From contig CANJNZ010000007.1 in the NCBI GenBank assembly GCA_947476045.1, positions 1 through 64,000 of the forward strand: a stretch of 64,000 nt of DNA. Reading direction: 5' to 3'. Position numbers and translations under genes: made by a program. Origin of the DNA: Chthoniobacteraceae bacterium (GTDB lineage Bacteria; Verrucomicrobiota; Verrucomicrobiia; Chthoniobacterales; Chthoniobacteraceae). The notes under the pieces are model-generated. The model searched no databases. It was given only the letters and a program-made list of their open reading frames with translations, and was not told the origin of the DNA. Of this stretch, positions 35,236 through 43,622 are shown one piece after another (the first letter of the stretch is position 1; the number at the start of each line of letters is the position of its first letter).

Positions 35236-38200
35236 TCATGGGCGGACGATGACTTCATCGAGGTTCAATAAAAGATTCGCGACCTGCGTCCATGCTGCGA
35301 GTTCCGGAGTGGGGATGGAGGGGTCGCGTTTGGACTCGCCAACTGTGATGACTTGCAAGGCGACATCCGGCTTGGCCCGGTATTTTTCGAGAAAGGCATT
35401 GAGCACGGTTTGAAGCCGTCCGCTTTCCACAGCATCCGGGCCGCGGTTGAGAGCGCACTGAAATGCGAACGTGAACCGGCTCGCAGTTGTGTCGCCGCCC
35501 TTTGTGATGATGCGTTGCGCGAAAGCGCGCGCGGCTTCGAAAAATTGCACGTCATTGAGCAACTGCAACGCTTGCAGCGGTGTGTTGCCGCGATCCCGTT
35601 TGGTGCAATACGCCTCGCGGGAAGGCGCGTCGAAATTCACCAGAAACGGAGCCGGAGCCGTGCGTTTCAAGAAGGTGTAGATGCTGCGGCGATACAGCGC
35701 CTCGCCGCTGTCCTGCTTGTAAGAACGCGTGTTGCTGCCGACAAATCCCACAGGCTCCCAGATATTCGGTGGCTGATAGATTCGCACGGCCTTGCCACCG
35801 ACTTTTTCAACCAGCAATCCGGATACGAGGAGCGCCTGATCTCGAATCGCCTCCGCGTTCAGGCGCAGTCGTGATGCACGGGCGAGCAGGCGGTTTCCGG
35901 GGTCTTTACCCAACAGAATTTCGTTAGTGTCGGACGACTGCTGATAGACCTGCGACGTCACGATGGTCGTGATGAGCTTCTTCATATCCCATCCGTTTTC
36001 GCGGAATTCGGCGGCCAGAAAATCGAGAAGCTCCGGGTGGCTTGGTGGTTCGCCCTGCGCGCCGAAGTCGCTGGAACTTTTCACCAGACCAAGACCAAAA
36101 AAGTGCTGCCAGAAACGGTTCACTGCCACGCGTGCAGTGAGCGGGTTTTCCGAGCTAACGATCCATTTTGCGAGATCGAGACGGTTTGGTCTCGAAGTGC
36201 CGACGGGCAGGGGAGGCAGGAAAGCCGGCACGTTCGGCTGCACGGGTTCGCCGGGTTTGTCATAGGCACCGCGGAGCATGATGTTCGCCTGCCGCGGCGA
36301 CGGTAAATCGGCCATGATGAATGTGGATGGGATCGTTCCATCGTGTGCTTTCACTTCTTTCTCCGCAGTCGAGATAGCTGCTGTTAGTGGCTGAAGCACG
36401 GGCTGCGTCCTGATGCAGACATTGATGAGATAGTATTCCCTCAGCTTCGCGATCTGCTCCGGCGTGATTTTGTCGTTTGCTGTGGTGAGGAAATTATTGA
36501 TGTCCTTCGGCGCTCCCGGCAGTCCCTGCATTTGATGCTGGCTGCGCCACATTTTGAAGGAAGTGCCAGCGTCGGCAGGCGGATGACTGTCGCCGACGAT
36601 GGAAAGCCTATCCCAATAGACGAGGCCGCCGGACTGCGTGAACGCAAACCCCGTGACGAAATTGCCGCCTTTCAAACCCACCTTTTCCGCCGGCACTTCG
36701 AGTTTCACCCAATCATCCGCCTTTGGCAGCGCGCCTGCGGAAAAACGCTCCGTCGAATTGATGGCACCTTGATTGATCGCATTCACGTCGCCCCACACTG
36801 CGCGATGCTTCCAGCCATCCGTGCGAAATTGCAGCATCACTGCGCTAGGTAGCTGCGCGGAATCCAGCCGCACCATCACTTGAATCACTGCGTTCTGCGG
36901 CACGTAAAGCGGACGCGCGTCGCCTTCGTAGTAATCGCGCACGATGCCGTCGTCCTGACGTTTCAACGCCAGCTTGCCACTCGCCGGTTTGATCTCAGGT
37001 TCACCGACAAATTTCACCGGCGACTTGCCGTTGCCAGTTTTCGCCACGGCCTTTTCGGGAAACGCATCGTCCATCCAGACATCCTCGACGCGCTCGCCGT
37101 TTGCAGGCGCAGGTGCATCGAAGGGATCTTGATAGACCGTGTTCTTCAACGTCGTCTCAAGTTTCTCCCGCGCCTTGTCCAGTTTGTCCTTCAGCGCATC
37201 AAGTTGCTGCCGGTTTTCCGGCGTCATGTATTTTAAGACTGGCTTCGTGAGCAGAACGTTGCCGTCATTCGCCGGGTCGGCGGCGCTGTAGAAGAAGGCA
37301 TACATTTGGTAATAATCCTTCTGCGTGATGGGATCGAATTTGTGATCGTGGCACGCAGCGCACTGCCCGGTGAGGCCCAGCCAGTTTTGCATCGTCGTCG
37401 CCGTGCGCTCGGATGCGTAGCGAAAAAGCTGCTCGGCATCAATCGAACCACCCTCGCCCGTGGTCACGTTGCAGCGGTTGTATCCGCTCGCGATTTTCTG
37501 TTCGTCGGTGCCGTTGAGAATGAGATCGCCCGCGAGCTGCTCGATGGTGAATTGATCAAACGGCTGATTACGATTGAACGCGCCGACCACCCAGTCGCGG
37601 TAAAGCCACATTTGCCGCTCGTTGTCTAAATGCTGACCGTGCGTGTCGCCATAGCGCGCGAGGTCCAGCCACCAATGCGCCATGTGTTCGCCAAAGCGCG
37701 GCGACGCCAGCAGACGTGCGACGATCTTTTGATACGCCTCCGCCGATTCGTCCGCGAGAAAAGCGGACACCTCCTCCGCTGTCGGCGGCAGCCCCGTGAG
37801 ATCGAGCGTCACGCGGCGAATGAGCGTTGCTTTGTCTGCTGGAGGTGAAAATTTGAGTCCCTCCTGTGCCAGCCGGGCCATGATGAAAGTATCAATGGGA
37901 TTGCGGATTGCAGATTGCGGATTGCGGATTTCCGGCAGCGTCGGCTTCACCAATGGCTCAAAGGCCCAGTGCTTTTGATATTTCGCACCCTGTGAGATCC
38001 ACAGCTTCAGTGTCTCCTTTTGCTCGCTCGTCAAAGTCTTGTGTGTCTTCGGCGGCGGCATTACTTCGTCTGGATCCGTTTCGTTGATTCGCTTCCACAA
38101 TTCACTGCCCGCAGGATCGCCCGATTTAATCGCAACACGCCCCTCTTCCAGCGCAGCCTTCGCCCCCGCCTCCTCATCCAGACGCAAGTCCCCCTTGCGC

Positions 38201-38358
38201 TTCTTCGCGTCCGTCCCGTGACACGCAAAACAATTCTCCGAAAGTATCGGCCGGATATCGCGATTAAAAACTAGATCGCTACCAAGCGCCACGCTTGCCG
38301 ATGCACCCATCAACGTGACGGTAAAAAATAGAAAATTCCTGTCAAACATGTGGAGCAT
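35236..38358 (-). CDS. PSCyt1-DUF1549-DUF1553 protein with inserted domain and heptamer-encoded linker (pair 1)
   Basis: At 1040 residues it is the longest of the set and the first gene of the 12-kb operon. Signal peptide 1-26; haem motif [18 protein letters not shown]; linker [16 protein letters not shown] partly from a heptamer array; DUF1549 with [21 protein letters not shown] and [12 protein letters not shown]. Between DUF1549 and DUF1553 is a ~190-residue insertion that looks like a jelly-roll/LamG-type binding domain ([48 protein letters not shown]). DUF1553 ends the protein ([34 protein letters not shown]). AGAGG 6 nt before ATG 38358 supports that start. Confidence 0.92.
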   Translation of the reverse strand: MLHMFDRNFLFFTVTLMGASASVALGSDLVFNRDIRPILSENCFACHGTDAKKRKGDLRLDEEAGAKAALEEGRVAIKSGDPAGSELWKRINETDPDEVMPPPKTHKTLTSEQKETLKLWISQGAKYQKHWAFEPLVKPTLPEIRNPQSAIRNPIDTFIMARLAQEGLKFSPPADKATLIRRVTLDLTGLPPTAEEVSAFLADESAEAYQKIVARLLASPRFGEHMAHWWLDLARYGDTHGQHLDNERQMWLYRDWVVGAFNRNQPFDQFTIEQLAGDLILNGTDEQKIASGYNRCNVTTGEGGSIDAEQLFRYASERTATTMQNWLGLTGQCAACHDHKFDPITQKDYYQMYAFFYSAADPANDGNVLLTKPVLKYMTPENRQQLDALKDKLDKAREKLETTLKNTVYQDPFDAPAPANGERVEDVWMDDAFPEKAVAKTGNGKSPVKFVGEPEIKPASGKLALKRQDDGIVRDYYEGDARPLYVPQNAVIQVMVRLDSAQLPSAVMLQFRTDGWKHRAVWGDVNAINQGAINSTERFSAGALPKADDWVKLEVPAEKVGLKGGNFVTGFAFTQSGGLVYWDRLSIVGDSHPPADAGTSFKMWRSQHQMQGLPGAPKDINNFLTTANDKITPEQIAKLREYYLINVCIRTQPVLQPLTAAISTAEKEVKAHDGTIPSTFIMADLPSPRQANIMLRGAYDKPGEPVQPNVPAFLPPLPVGTSRPNRLDLAKWIVSSENPLTARVAVNRFWQHFFGLGLVKSSSDFGAQGEPPSHPELLDFLAAEFRENGWDMKKLITTIVTSQVYQQSSDTNEILLGKDPGNRLLARASRLRLNAEAIRDQALLVSGLLVEKVGGKAVRIYQPPNIWEPVGFVGSNTRSYKQDSGEALYRRSIYTFLKRTAPAPFLVNFDAPSREAYCTKRDRGNTPLQALQLLNDVQFFEAARAFAQRIITKGGDTTASRFTFAFQCALNRGPDAVESGRLQTVLNAFLEKYRAKPDVALQVITVGESKRDPSIPTPELAAWTQVANLLLNLDEVIVRP
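37899..37931. repeat. GATTGCG heptamer array in a second DUF1549 gene
   Basis: Same units and same position within the protein as the array at 33296-33328, with ~44 nt identity including flanks, while the surrounding coding sequence has diverged. Confidence 0.95.
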
Positions 38359-38421
38359 GAAAAGCCTCTAATTAACCTCTCCACGCTTAGGGCGAAGAAG
38401 TATTTCTCCCTTTCCACAATG

Positions 38422-38691
38422 TCAGTCCGCCGAGGAAATATAGTAGAAAACAAAGATTATAAAACAGAGGATCAAAAAAGACAGGGTCCATCCGGTCCAG
38501 TGGCGTGACATGGCACCAGTTGTTATTGCGATGATCCAACATGTTAGAAATAACGCCCCCGGATCTGGTAAATATTGTGCAAAGAAAAACGGGAGGATTG
38601 TGAGAACGAGTGTCGCCCACGGAAGCACGCGCCGATGCAGTTTACGTTGGGGTTCGTTCGGATATTCCTGTGCTGGTTCCTCGTCGTGCAT
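38422..38691 (-). CDS. Small two-to-three-helix membrane protein
   Basis: An 89-residue protein with a charged N-terminus (MHDEEPAQEYPNEPQRK) and two or three closely spaced hydrophobic segments (about 24-42, 45-60 and 68-85). The composition is typical of a real small inner-membrane protein, and the ATG is clear. No family recognised. It lies 63 nt upstream of the DUF1553/DUF1501 operon on the same strand and may share its transcript. Confidence 0.6.
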   Translation of the reverse strand: MHDEEPAQEYPNEPQRKLHRRVLPWATLVLTILPFFFAQYLPDPGALFLTCWIIAITTGAMSRHWTGWTLSFLILCFIIFVFYYISSAD

Positions 38692-38909
38692 GATTGATGT
38701 CAGTCGGCTCTGTCCAAACTACGTCACTGGTTTTCTGGGCAAAAGAGAGAATCTGTTGAAACGCTGAATTGAGCGGCAACAATTGATTGGGTGCATCCTC
38801 CGCATGGTCCTAACTTTTTTTCATGCGGCGGGTCTTTCCGCGTAGCCAAGAGCGGGCGCGTCGTTCTACGGTGCGCTCTCAATCCTTCGCCAAAACCACA
38901 CATTCACAC

Positions 38910-40253
38910 ATGAACGAACCATCCATCATCCCAGTCAATCGTCGTAGTTTTCTTCGTCGCAGCGGCGGCATCCTCAGCGGCGTCGCTCTTGCCGGCGCAC
39001 TCGATCCCGCGCGCTATGCACACGGCGCTTCTACGAGCGAGGAGTTGAAAATCGCGCTTGTTGGCTGCGGTGGACGCGGTAGCGGTGCGGCGAGTCAGGC
39101 ACTAAATACGAACGGCCTCGGCCCGGTGAAACTCGTCGCGATGGCCGACGTTTTTGAAGACCGCCTGCAAGGTGCGCTCAGCAATCTCAGCAAGCAGCAC
39201 AAGGATCATGTGAAGGTGGACAAGGAGAGCCAGTTCATCGGCTTCGACGCCTACAAAAAAGCCATCGCCATGGCGGATGTCGTCATCCTCACCACGCCTC
39301 CCGGCTTTCGCCCGATGATGTTCGAGGAAGCCATCGCGCAGGGCAAACACGTCTTCATGGAAAAGCCCGTCGCCACCGACGCCGCTGGTGTGAACCGCGT
39401 CCTCGCCGCCGCCAAGATTGCGAAGGAAAAGAACCTCAAAGTTGGTGTTGGCCTCCAGCGTCATCACTCGAAAGGCTACATTGAAACCATCAAGCGCATC
39501 CACGACGGAGCCATCGGCGACATCACCTCCGCGCGCTGCTACTGGAATGGCGCTACGCCGTGGTTGAAGAAACGTGCCGACCTTGAAAAAGCCGCCGGAC
39601 GCAAACTCACCGAAATGGAATACCAGATGCGCAACTGGTATTACTTCTCATGGATCTGCGGCGACCACATCGTCGAGCAGCACATCCACAACATTGACGT
39701 CATCAACTGGGTGAAAAAAGGATTCCCCGTGAAGGCATCGGGCATGGGCGGATGCGAGGTTCGCAAGGGTGAAGACTACGGTGAAATCTTTGACCACCAC
39801 GCCGTCGAATTTGAATACGCAGACGGCAGCCGTTGCTCCAGCTTCTGCCGCCACATCGTCGGCTGCTGGAACTCCGTCAGCGAACACGTCGTCGGAACAA
39901 AGGGGAAGAGCAGTGTGGATCGCCACGTCATCAGCCCCACCGGCGGCGACGCATGGCGCTTCGACGCCCGAGGTGAAAAGGACGCCTACCAAGTCGAACA
40001 CGACGATCTTTTCGACGCCATCCGCAACAACAAGGAATACAACGAAGCAGAACTCGGCGCGATGAGCACCGCCACCGCCATCCTCGGACGCGAGGCCACC
40101 TACAGCGGCGTCGAAGTGGAAATGGCCGCCTTCCTCAAGCGCAGCAGGTCCATCTTCCCGCCGAACCTCGCGTGGGACGCCGACATGCCCGTGAAGCCCG
40201 GCAAAGACGGCATCTACCCCCGCGCCGTCCCCGGACAATACAAGCCCGTCTAA
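38910..40253 (+). CDS. Tat-exported Gfo/Idh/MocA family oxidoreductase
   Basis: A 447-residue protein. ATG 38910 places the twin-arginine signal correctly (VNRRSFLRRSGGILSGVALAGAL); the frame is open to 38823 without benefit. Then Rossmann motif IALVGCGGRGSGAA, HVFMEKPVATD (catalytic Lys), GVGLQRHHSKGY, and GDHIVEQHIHNIDVINW with the catalytic His. The C-terminal half has the long version known from planctomycetal and verrucomicrobial secreted oxidoreductases that act on sugars with tightly held cofactor, ending KPGKDGIYPRAVPGQYKPV. It is monocistronic; a hairpin terminator follows. Confidence 0.92.
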   Translation: MNEPSIIPVNRRSFLRRSGGILSGVALAGALDPARYAHGASTSEELKIALVGCGGRGSGAASQALNTNGLGPVKLVAMADVFEDRLQGALSNLSKQHKDHVKVDKESQFIGFDAYKKAIAMADVVILTTPPGFRPMMFEEAIAQGKHVFMEKPVATDAAGVNRVLAAAKIAKEKNLKVGVGLQRHHSKGYIETIKRIHDGAIGDITSARCYWNGATPWLKKRADLEKAAGRKLTEMEYQMRNWYYFSWICGDHIVEQHIHNIDVINWVKKGFPVKASGMGGCEVRKGEDYGEIFDHHAVEFEYADGSRCSSFCRHIVGCWNSVSEHVVGTKGKSSVDRHVISPTGGDAWRFDARGEKDAYQVEHDDLFDAIRNNKEYNEAELGAMSTATAILGREATYSGVEVEMAAFLKRSRSIFPPNLAWDADMPVKPGKDGIYPRAVPGQYKPV

Positions 40254-40275
40254 AGACGAAGCGCGAAATTCATTC

Positions 40276-40320
40276 ACGCCCCGCGCCAGCCCACGCTGAT
40301 GCGGGGCGTATTGTTTTCCT
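40276..40320 (+). terminator. Rho-independent terminator after the oxidoreductase gene
   Basis: ACGCCCCGC (40276-40284) and GCGGGGCGT (40301-40309) form a perfect 9-bp stem with a 16-nt loop, followed by ATTGTTTTCC. The complement could also serve the convergent P-loop gene that ends at 40321. Confidence 0.75.
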
Positions 40321-40881
40321 TTATCCCGCCCAGCGGTTTTGGAGTTCGAGGAGGCAGTCGCGTAGATTTCCGCGGTGGCGGTGAAAGATGGTTTCGTCGT
40401 CCGGGAGTTTACCACCTGTGAGGTCGCAGACGAGGGCGTCGAGGAGTTTGCGGGAGGTCTCGAGTTCGAGGGCGACCGGGAGGCGGCTTGTGCGCTGAAC
40501 GGTGACGATGAAGCCGGCGGCGTGGGTGGCTGCGGCGCGGACGGAGAGCCAGTGGCGGGTGGAGAGTTGTTCGCCGCCATCGAGGAGGATGAAGCCCGGG
40601 GCTTCCACTTCGCGGAGTTTATCGGCGAGGCGTTCTTTTTCCCTCATACTGCTTTCGGCGGGCAGGCGGAAGAGGACGGGCTGAAAGCCGCGTGCTTCGA
40701 GGTGGGGGATGAGTTGCTGGAGGAGGGTGGTTTTGCCAGTGCCGCTGCCGCCGACAATGCTGGCGCACCATTGATGAACTTCGATGCGCTGAATGAGGGT
40801 TTCCCAATTTACACCCGATGGAAAATGGAAGGGGAGGCTTTCGAGTTTGGAAGTGGCGAATGGGTTGTCGTTATCGGGCAC
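40321..40881 (-). CDS. Small P-loop ATPase, ExeA-like
   Basis: A 186-residue ATPase: Walker A VGGSGTGKTTLLQQL (about 43-57), Walker B GFILLDGGEQLS (about 95-106), and a further strand GFIVTVQRTSRLP. The start reads DNPFATSKLESLPFHFPSG, recalling the NPF leader of ExeA-type ATPases, but the protein lacks the C-terminal lid domain and is about half as long. The start codon is GTG. It is the last gene of the signalling operon that begins with the hybrid kinase, 74 nt after the DUF2225-like gene. Its partner is unknown. Confidence 0.75.
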   Translation of the reverse strand: MPDNDNPFATSKLESLPFHFPSGVNWETLIQRIEVHQWCASIVGGSGTGKTTLLQQLIPHLEARGFQPVLFRLPAESSMREKERLADKLREVEAPGFILLDGGEQLSTRHWLSVRAAATHAAGFIVTVQRTSRLPVALELETSRKLLDALVCDLTGGKLPDDETIFHRHRGNLRDCLLELQNRWAG

Positions 40882-40955
40882 AGTGTAATGGTGACGTGTA
40901 GTGTGGCGATATGGGAGAAGAAAGTGCGGGCTGGTGGGGAGGGTGGTGATTGCGG

Positions 40956-41975
40956 CTACTCGGCGCCGATGGGCCTGGGCTTTGTTTTGGCGTCGAGGGC
41001 TGGCGTGGCGATGATGGCGCTTGCCGGTGTGTTTTTGGAGGGCGTGGGATTTTTTGCGGGGGTGGGGTTTGGTAATGGAGAGGTGGGTTTTTCTGTGACT
41101 GGCTTGGGCTCGGGGAGGAGGGGAGCTTCTTCGGGGAGGTCTGGGATTTTTCTCCGGGTGACGATGAGGGGTTTTGGGGGAGAGAGTGTGGGTTTGGCTG
41201 CGGCGGAGGGTGCAGTTTGTGGAGTTTCGGCTTGCGGCTTTGCGGGCGGTGGATCGGAGGAGAGTTTTAGCGGCGGGGCTGCGATGGGCGCGCTGGGCTC
41301 TTCGAGGATGTGGGGTTTGTTGTCGCGTTTTTCGACGAGGGTCAGTTGCAGTGCGATGACGACTTGGAGTTTCGGGTCCTTAAACTCCGGGGCATCACGC
41401 AGGCTGTGAAAACGTTTACCGGCATCCTCCCAATGCGAGAGGCGTCGCTCGATTTCGCCGCCGAGGAGTGCGGTGTTGATGTAGTGGCGGTCGCCGGGCT
41501 TCATGGTGGAGAATGCGGCGTTGATTTTGTCGAGGGCGCGGGCGAGGTAGCGCAGGTTGAGAGCCTCCTTTTCCTCCACCTGCCACGATGCGCGCAGGTA
41601 GCTCTGGCCGATGAAAAGCGGCGGGGCTTTGAGGAATTCCTGAATTTGTGCGAGGCAGAAATACGTGGGGCTTTTTGCTGCGATCATCTGGTAGTCGGGG
41701 CTGAGGACGAAGGGTTTGATTTTCTCCGCGAGTTGTTCGGGAAATTCGTCGAGGAACATGACGAAGCGGCATTTCGGGCACTGCGGGAGTGTGCGCGGCT
41801 CGACGACGTCGCCGAGTTCCCTGCGGTCGAGGCGCATTCCGCGCGGGTTTGAGGAGGTTTCGATGCGTTGTTTCCAATGGTGTCCGTCAATCGGGCAGGT
41901 GAACTCCTGTTCGAGTGAGTTCACGGCGCGGGCGTTGATGGTGAGTGTAAGGATGAAGACGAGCAGCAACTTCAT
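40956..41975 (-). CDS. Secreted DUF2225-like protein with Pro-rich tail
   Basis: A 339-residue protein: signal peptide MKLLLVFILTLTINARA, then a DUF2225-like zinc-binding part with FTCPIDGHHWKQRI and PQCPKCRFVMFLDEF (two CPxx pairs). A helical section follows that counts as TPR-like (LNLRYLARALDKINAAFSTM, LSHWEDAGKRFHSLRDAPEF). The last ~120 residues are very rich in Pro, Ala and Lys and probably unstructured. DUF2225 proteins are otherwise often cytosolic; the signal peptide points to export here. It belongs to the operon with the REC-DUF4388 regulators, 81 nt from the second one. Confidence 0.75.
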   Translation of the reverse strand: MKLLLVFILTLTINARAVNSLEQEFTCPIDGHHWKQRIETSSNPRGMRLDRRELGDVVEPRTLPQCPKCRFVMFLDEFPEQLAEKIKPFVLSPDYQMIAAKSPTYFCLAQIQEFLKAPPLFIGQSYLRASWQVEEKEALNLRYLARALDKINAAFSTMKPGDRHYINTALLGGEIERRLSHWEDAGKRFHSLRDAPEFKDPKLQVVIALQLTLVEKRDNKPHILEEPSAPIAAPPLKLSSDPPPAKPQAETPQTAPSAAAKPTLSPPKPLIVTRRKIPDLPEEAPLLPEPKPVTEKPTSPLPNPTPAKNPTPSKNTPASAIIATPALDAKTKPRPIGAE

Positions 41976-42056
41976 ACCGGGACACTGGCAAATGTCGCGA
42001 TGGAGGTAAAGGAAGACGCAGGAGAGATTTTGAAAGCCGGATCTGCCCGTCGCGAT

Positions 42057-42794
42057 TTACGCTGCGCGTCCCTGTATCTCGTCGTGGCTCTGGGCGACCT
42101 CGAGGAGGAGCGACTGCCAGTTGGAGCGGATGCTGCGGGGCGGCGGGGTGCTGTCGTGGACATCGGCCACGCGACCGCTTTTCCAACTGACCATTTCCTC
42201 AAAGGCTTCGTAGCCGATGAGTGTTTCGTCATTTGCTGTGCGGAGGACGGCATGGATGATGTCGCCCTTTTCAAAAAACACGCGACCGGTGCCGCGCGAG
42301 TTGCTGAATTCCAGAATGCTTGTGGAGCCGCTTATGCACTTGAGCTGGATGATGTCCATCGGGGTGAGCCCGCTGAGCGTGGCGCGGAAGTTTGAAATGT
42401 CGGTCGCGGACTGGTCGTCCCAACCCAGCATTTGCTTCACTGAATTGACGAGTTTTTCACGTTGGACCGGCTTGGAAAGGAGCTGGACGATGCCGAGTTG
42501 TTCGGCGCGCGCACGCTGCTCCTCGGTGGGAGTGGCGGTGACGATGATGGCGGTCGCCTGTGGGTGCATGATCGCGGCTTCGCATAGAAAATCAATGCCG
42601 TCGCCGTCGGGCAGACCGATGTCCACAATGAACAGGTCGATGGTCTTGTCCGCGATGATTTCGCGAGCCTGCGCGAGCGAACCAGCTGTGAAGAGCGTGT
42701 AAGGCTTCGGCAGCGAGCAAAGGGCGTTGCGCACGATGAACTGCACTGTCGTCACGTCTTCGAGCAGTAGAATGTTGGCTGGTTTGGCACTCAT
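42057..42794 (-). CDS. Response regulator REC-DUF4388 (PATAN-type)
   Basis: A 245-residue protein with an N-terminal receiver domain (ILLLEDVTTVQFIVRN with acidic pair, phospho-acceptor Asp in FIVDIGLPDGDGIDF, Thr in IIVTATPT, Lys in LLSKPVQ) and a C-terminal DUF4388/PATAN domain (FRATLSGLTPMDIIQLKCIS, ILEFSNSRGTGRVFFEKGDIIHA). DUF4388 domains work in signalling to gliding, pili and exopolysaccharide systems. It is a close paralogue of the next gene upstream (60-78 nt away), presumably both receiving phosphate from the hybrid kinase of this operon. ATG 42794 chosen; 42812 is possible. Confidence 0.88.
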   Translation of the reverse strand: MSAKPANILLLEDVTTVQFIVRNALCSLPKPYTLFTAGSLAQAREIIADKTIDLFIVDIGLPDGDGIDFLCEAAIMHPQATAIIVTATPTEEQRARAEQLGIVQLLSKPVQREKLVNSVKQMLGWDDQSATDISNFRATLSGLTPMDIIQLKCISGSTSILEFSNSRGTGRVFFEKGDIIHAVLRTANDETLIGYEAFEEMVSWKSGRVADVHDSTPPPRSIRSNWQSLLLEVAQSHDEIQGRAA

Positions 42795-42872
42795 CGAGAT
42801 TGATAATAGCATAGCCCTTGCCAGCGGACTGATCTCGTTGCGTGTTTTTGAAAAAAACTAGAAAATCCCCAG

Positions 42873-43607
42873 CTATGGGATGACGTAACCTTGGTCCGCC
42901 TGACTCGCGTCCATCAAAAGCGACTGCCAGCTCTTGTGAATGGAGCGCTCAATCTTCCCTGCCTGGGGAACTTCGCGCACGTTGCCCGAGCGCCAGCTCA
43001 CGATTGCCGAGAATGCGTCCAGCCCCATGTGGCATCCACCTGCCTGCTCGCACTCGGCGTGGATGACTTCGCCGTCGTCGAACCACACGAGCCCGAACCG
43101 GTCGTCATTGCTGAATTCGATCACGCCCGTCGCGCGGGACATGCATTTGAGTTGGATGATATCTGCGGGGGAGAGACCGCCGATGGTGGCCTCAAAGCCT
43201 TTGTTCTTCTCCGCGCCGTCCTCGGTGCTGCCGGGCGTGAGCAGGCGTGTTACGATGTCGAGCAGTGTTTTCCGCTGGAGAGGCTTTGGCAGGAAATTGA
43301 GCACGCCGAGCGCCCGGGCGCGATCGCGGTAGGATTCGTGTGGCGTGGATGTGATGATGAGTGCGCGCGCCGAAGGATGCACGGCGGACATGGCGCACAG
43401 AAAATCAATGCCGTCGCCATCGGGCAGACCGATATCGACGATGAAAAGGTCAATGATTTCCCTGTCGGCTATGTTCATCGCCTCTTCGACGCGCTTTGCG
43501 ACGAGGAGTTGATGCGGTATTTCCAGCGAGCCCAGAACGTCCCTGATGTAATTTTGAACAGTCCGGGTGTCTTCGAGGAGAAGGATATTTGGATGGTCGG
43601 TGGGCAT
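42873..43607 (-). CDS. Response regulator REC-DUF4388 (PATAN-type), paralogue
   Basis: A 244-residue protein with the same domain order as its neighbour: receiver (NILLLEDTRTVQNYIRD; Asp in FIVDIGLPDGDGIDFL; Lys in FLPKPLQRKTLL) followed by DUF4388 (ATIGGLSPADIIQLKCMS, VIEFSNDDRFGLVWFDDGE). Both share the same FIVDIGLPDGDGIDFLC segment, indicating a tandem duplication. It begins 15 nt after the kinase stop, so the kinase and the pair are one transcription unit. There is no DNA-binding domain, so its output is by protein contact. Confidence 0.88.
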   Translation of the reverse strand: MPTDHPNILLLEDTRTVQNYIRDVLGSLEIPHQLLVAKRVEEAMNIADREIIDLFIVDIGLPDGDGIDFLCAMSAVHPSARALIITSTPHESYRDRARALGVLNFLPKPLQRKTLLDIVTRLLTPGSTEDGAEKNKGFEATIGGLSPADIIQLKCMSRATGVIEFSNDDRFGLVWFDDGEVIHAECEQAGGCHMGLDAFSAIVSWRSGNVREVPQAGKIERSIHKSWQSLLMDASQADQGYVIP

Positions 43608-43622
43608 GGCGAAAGTGATCGG

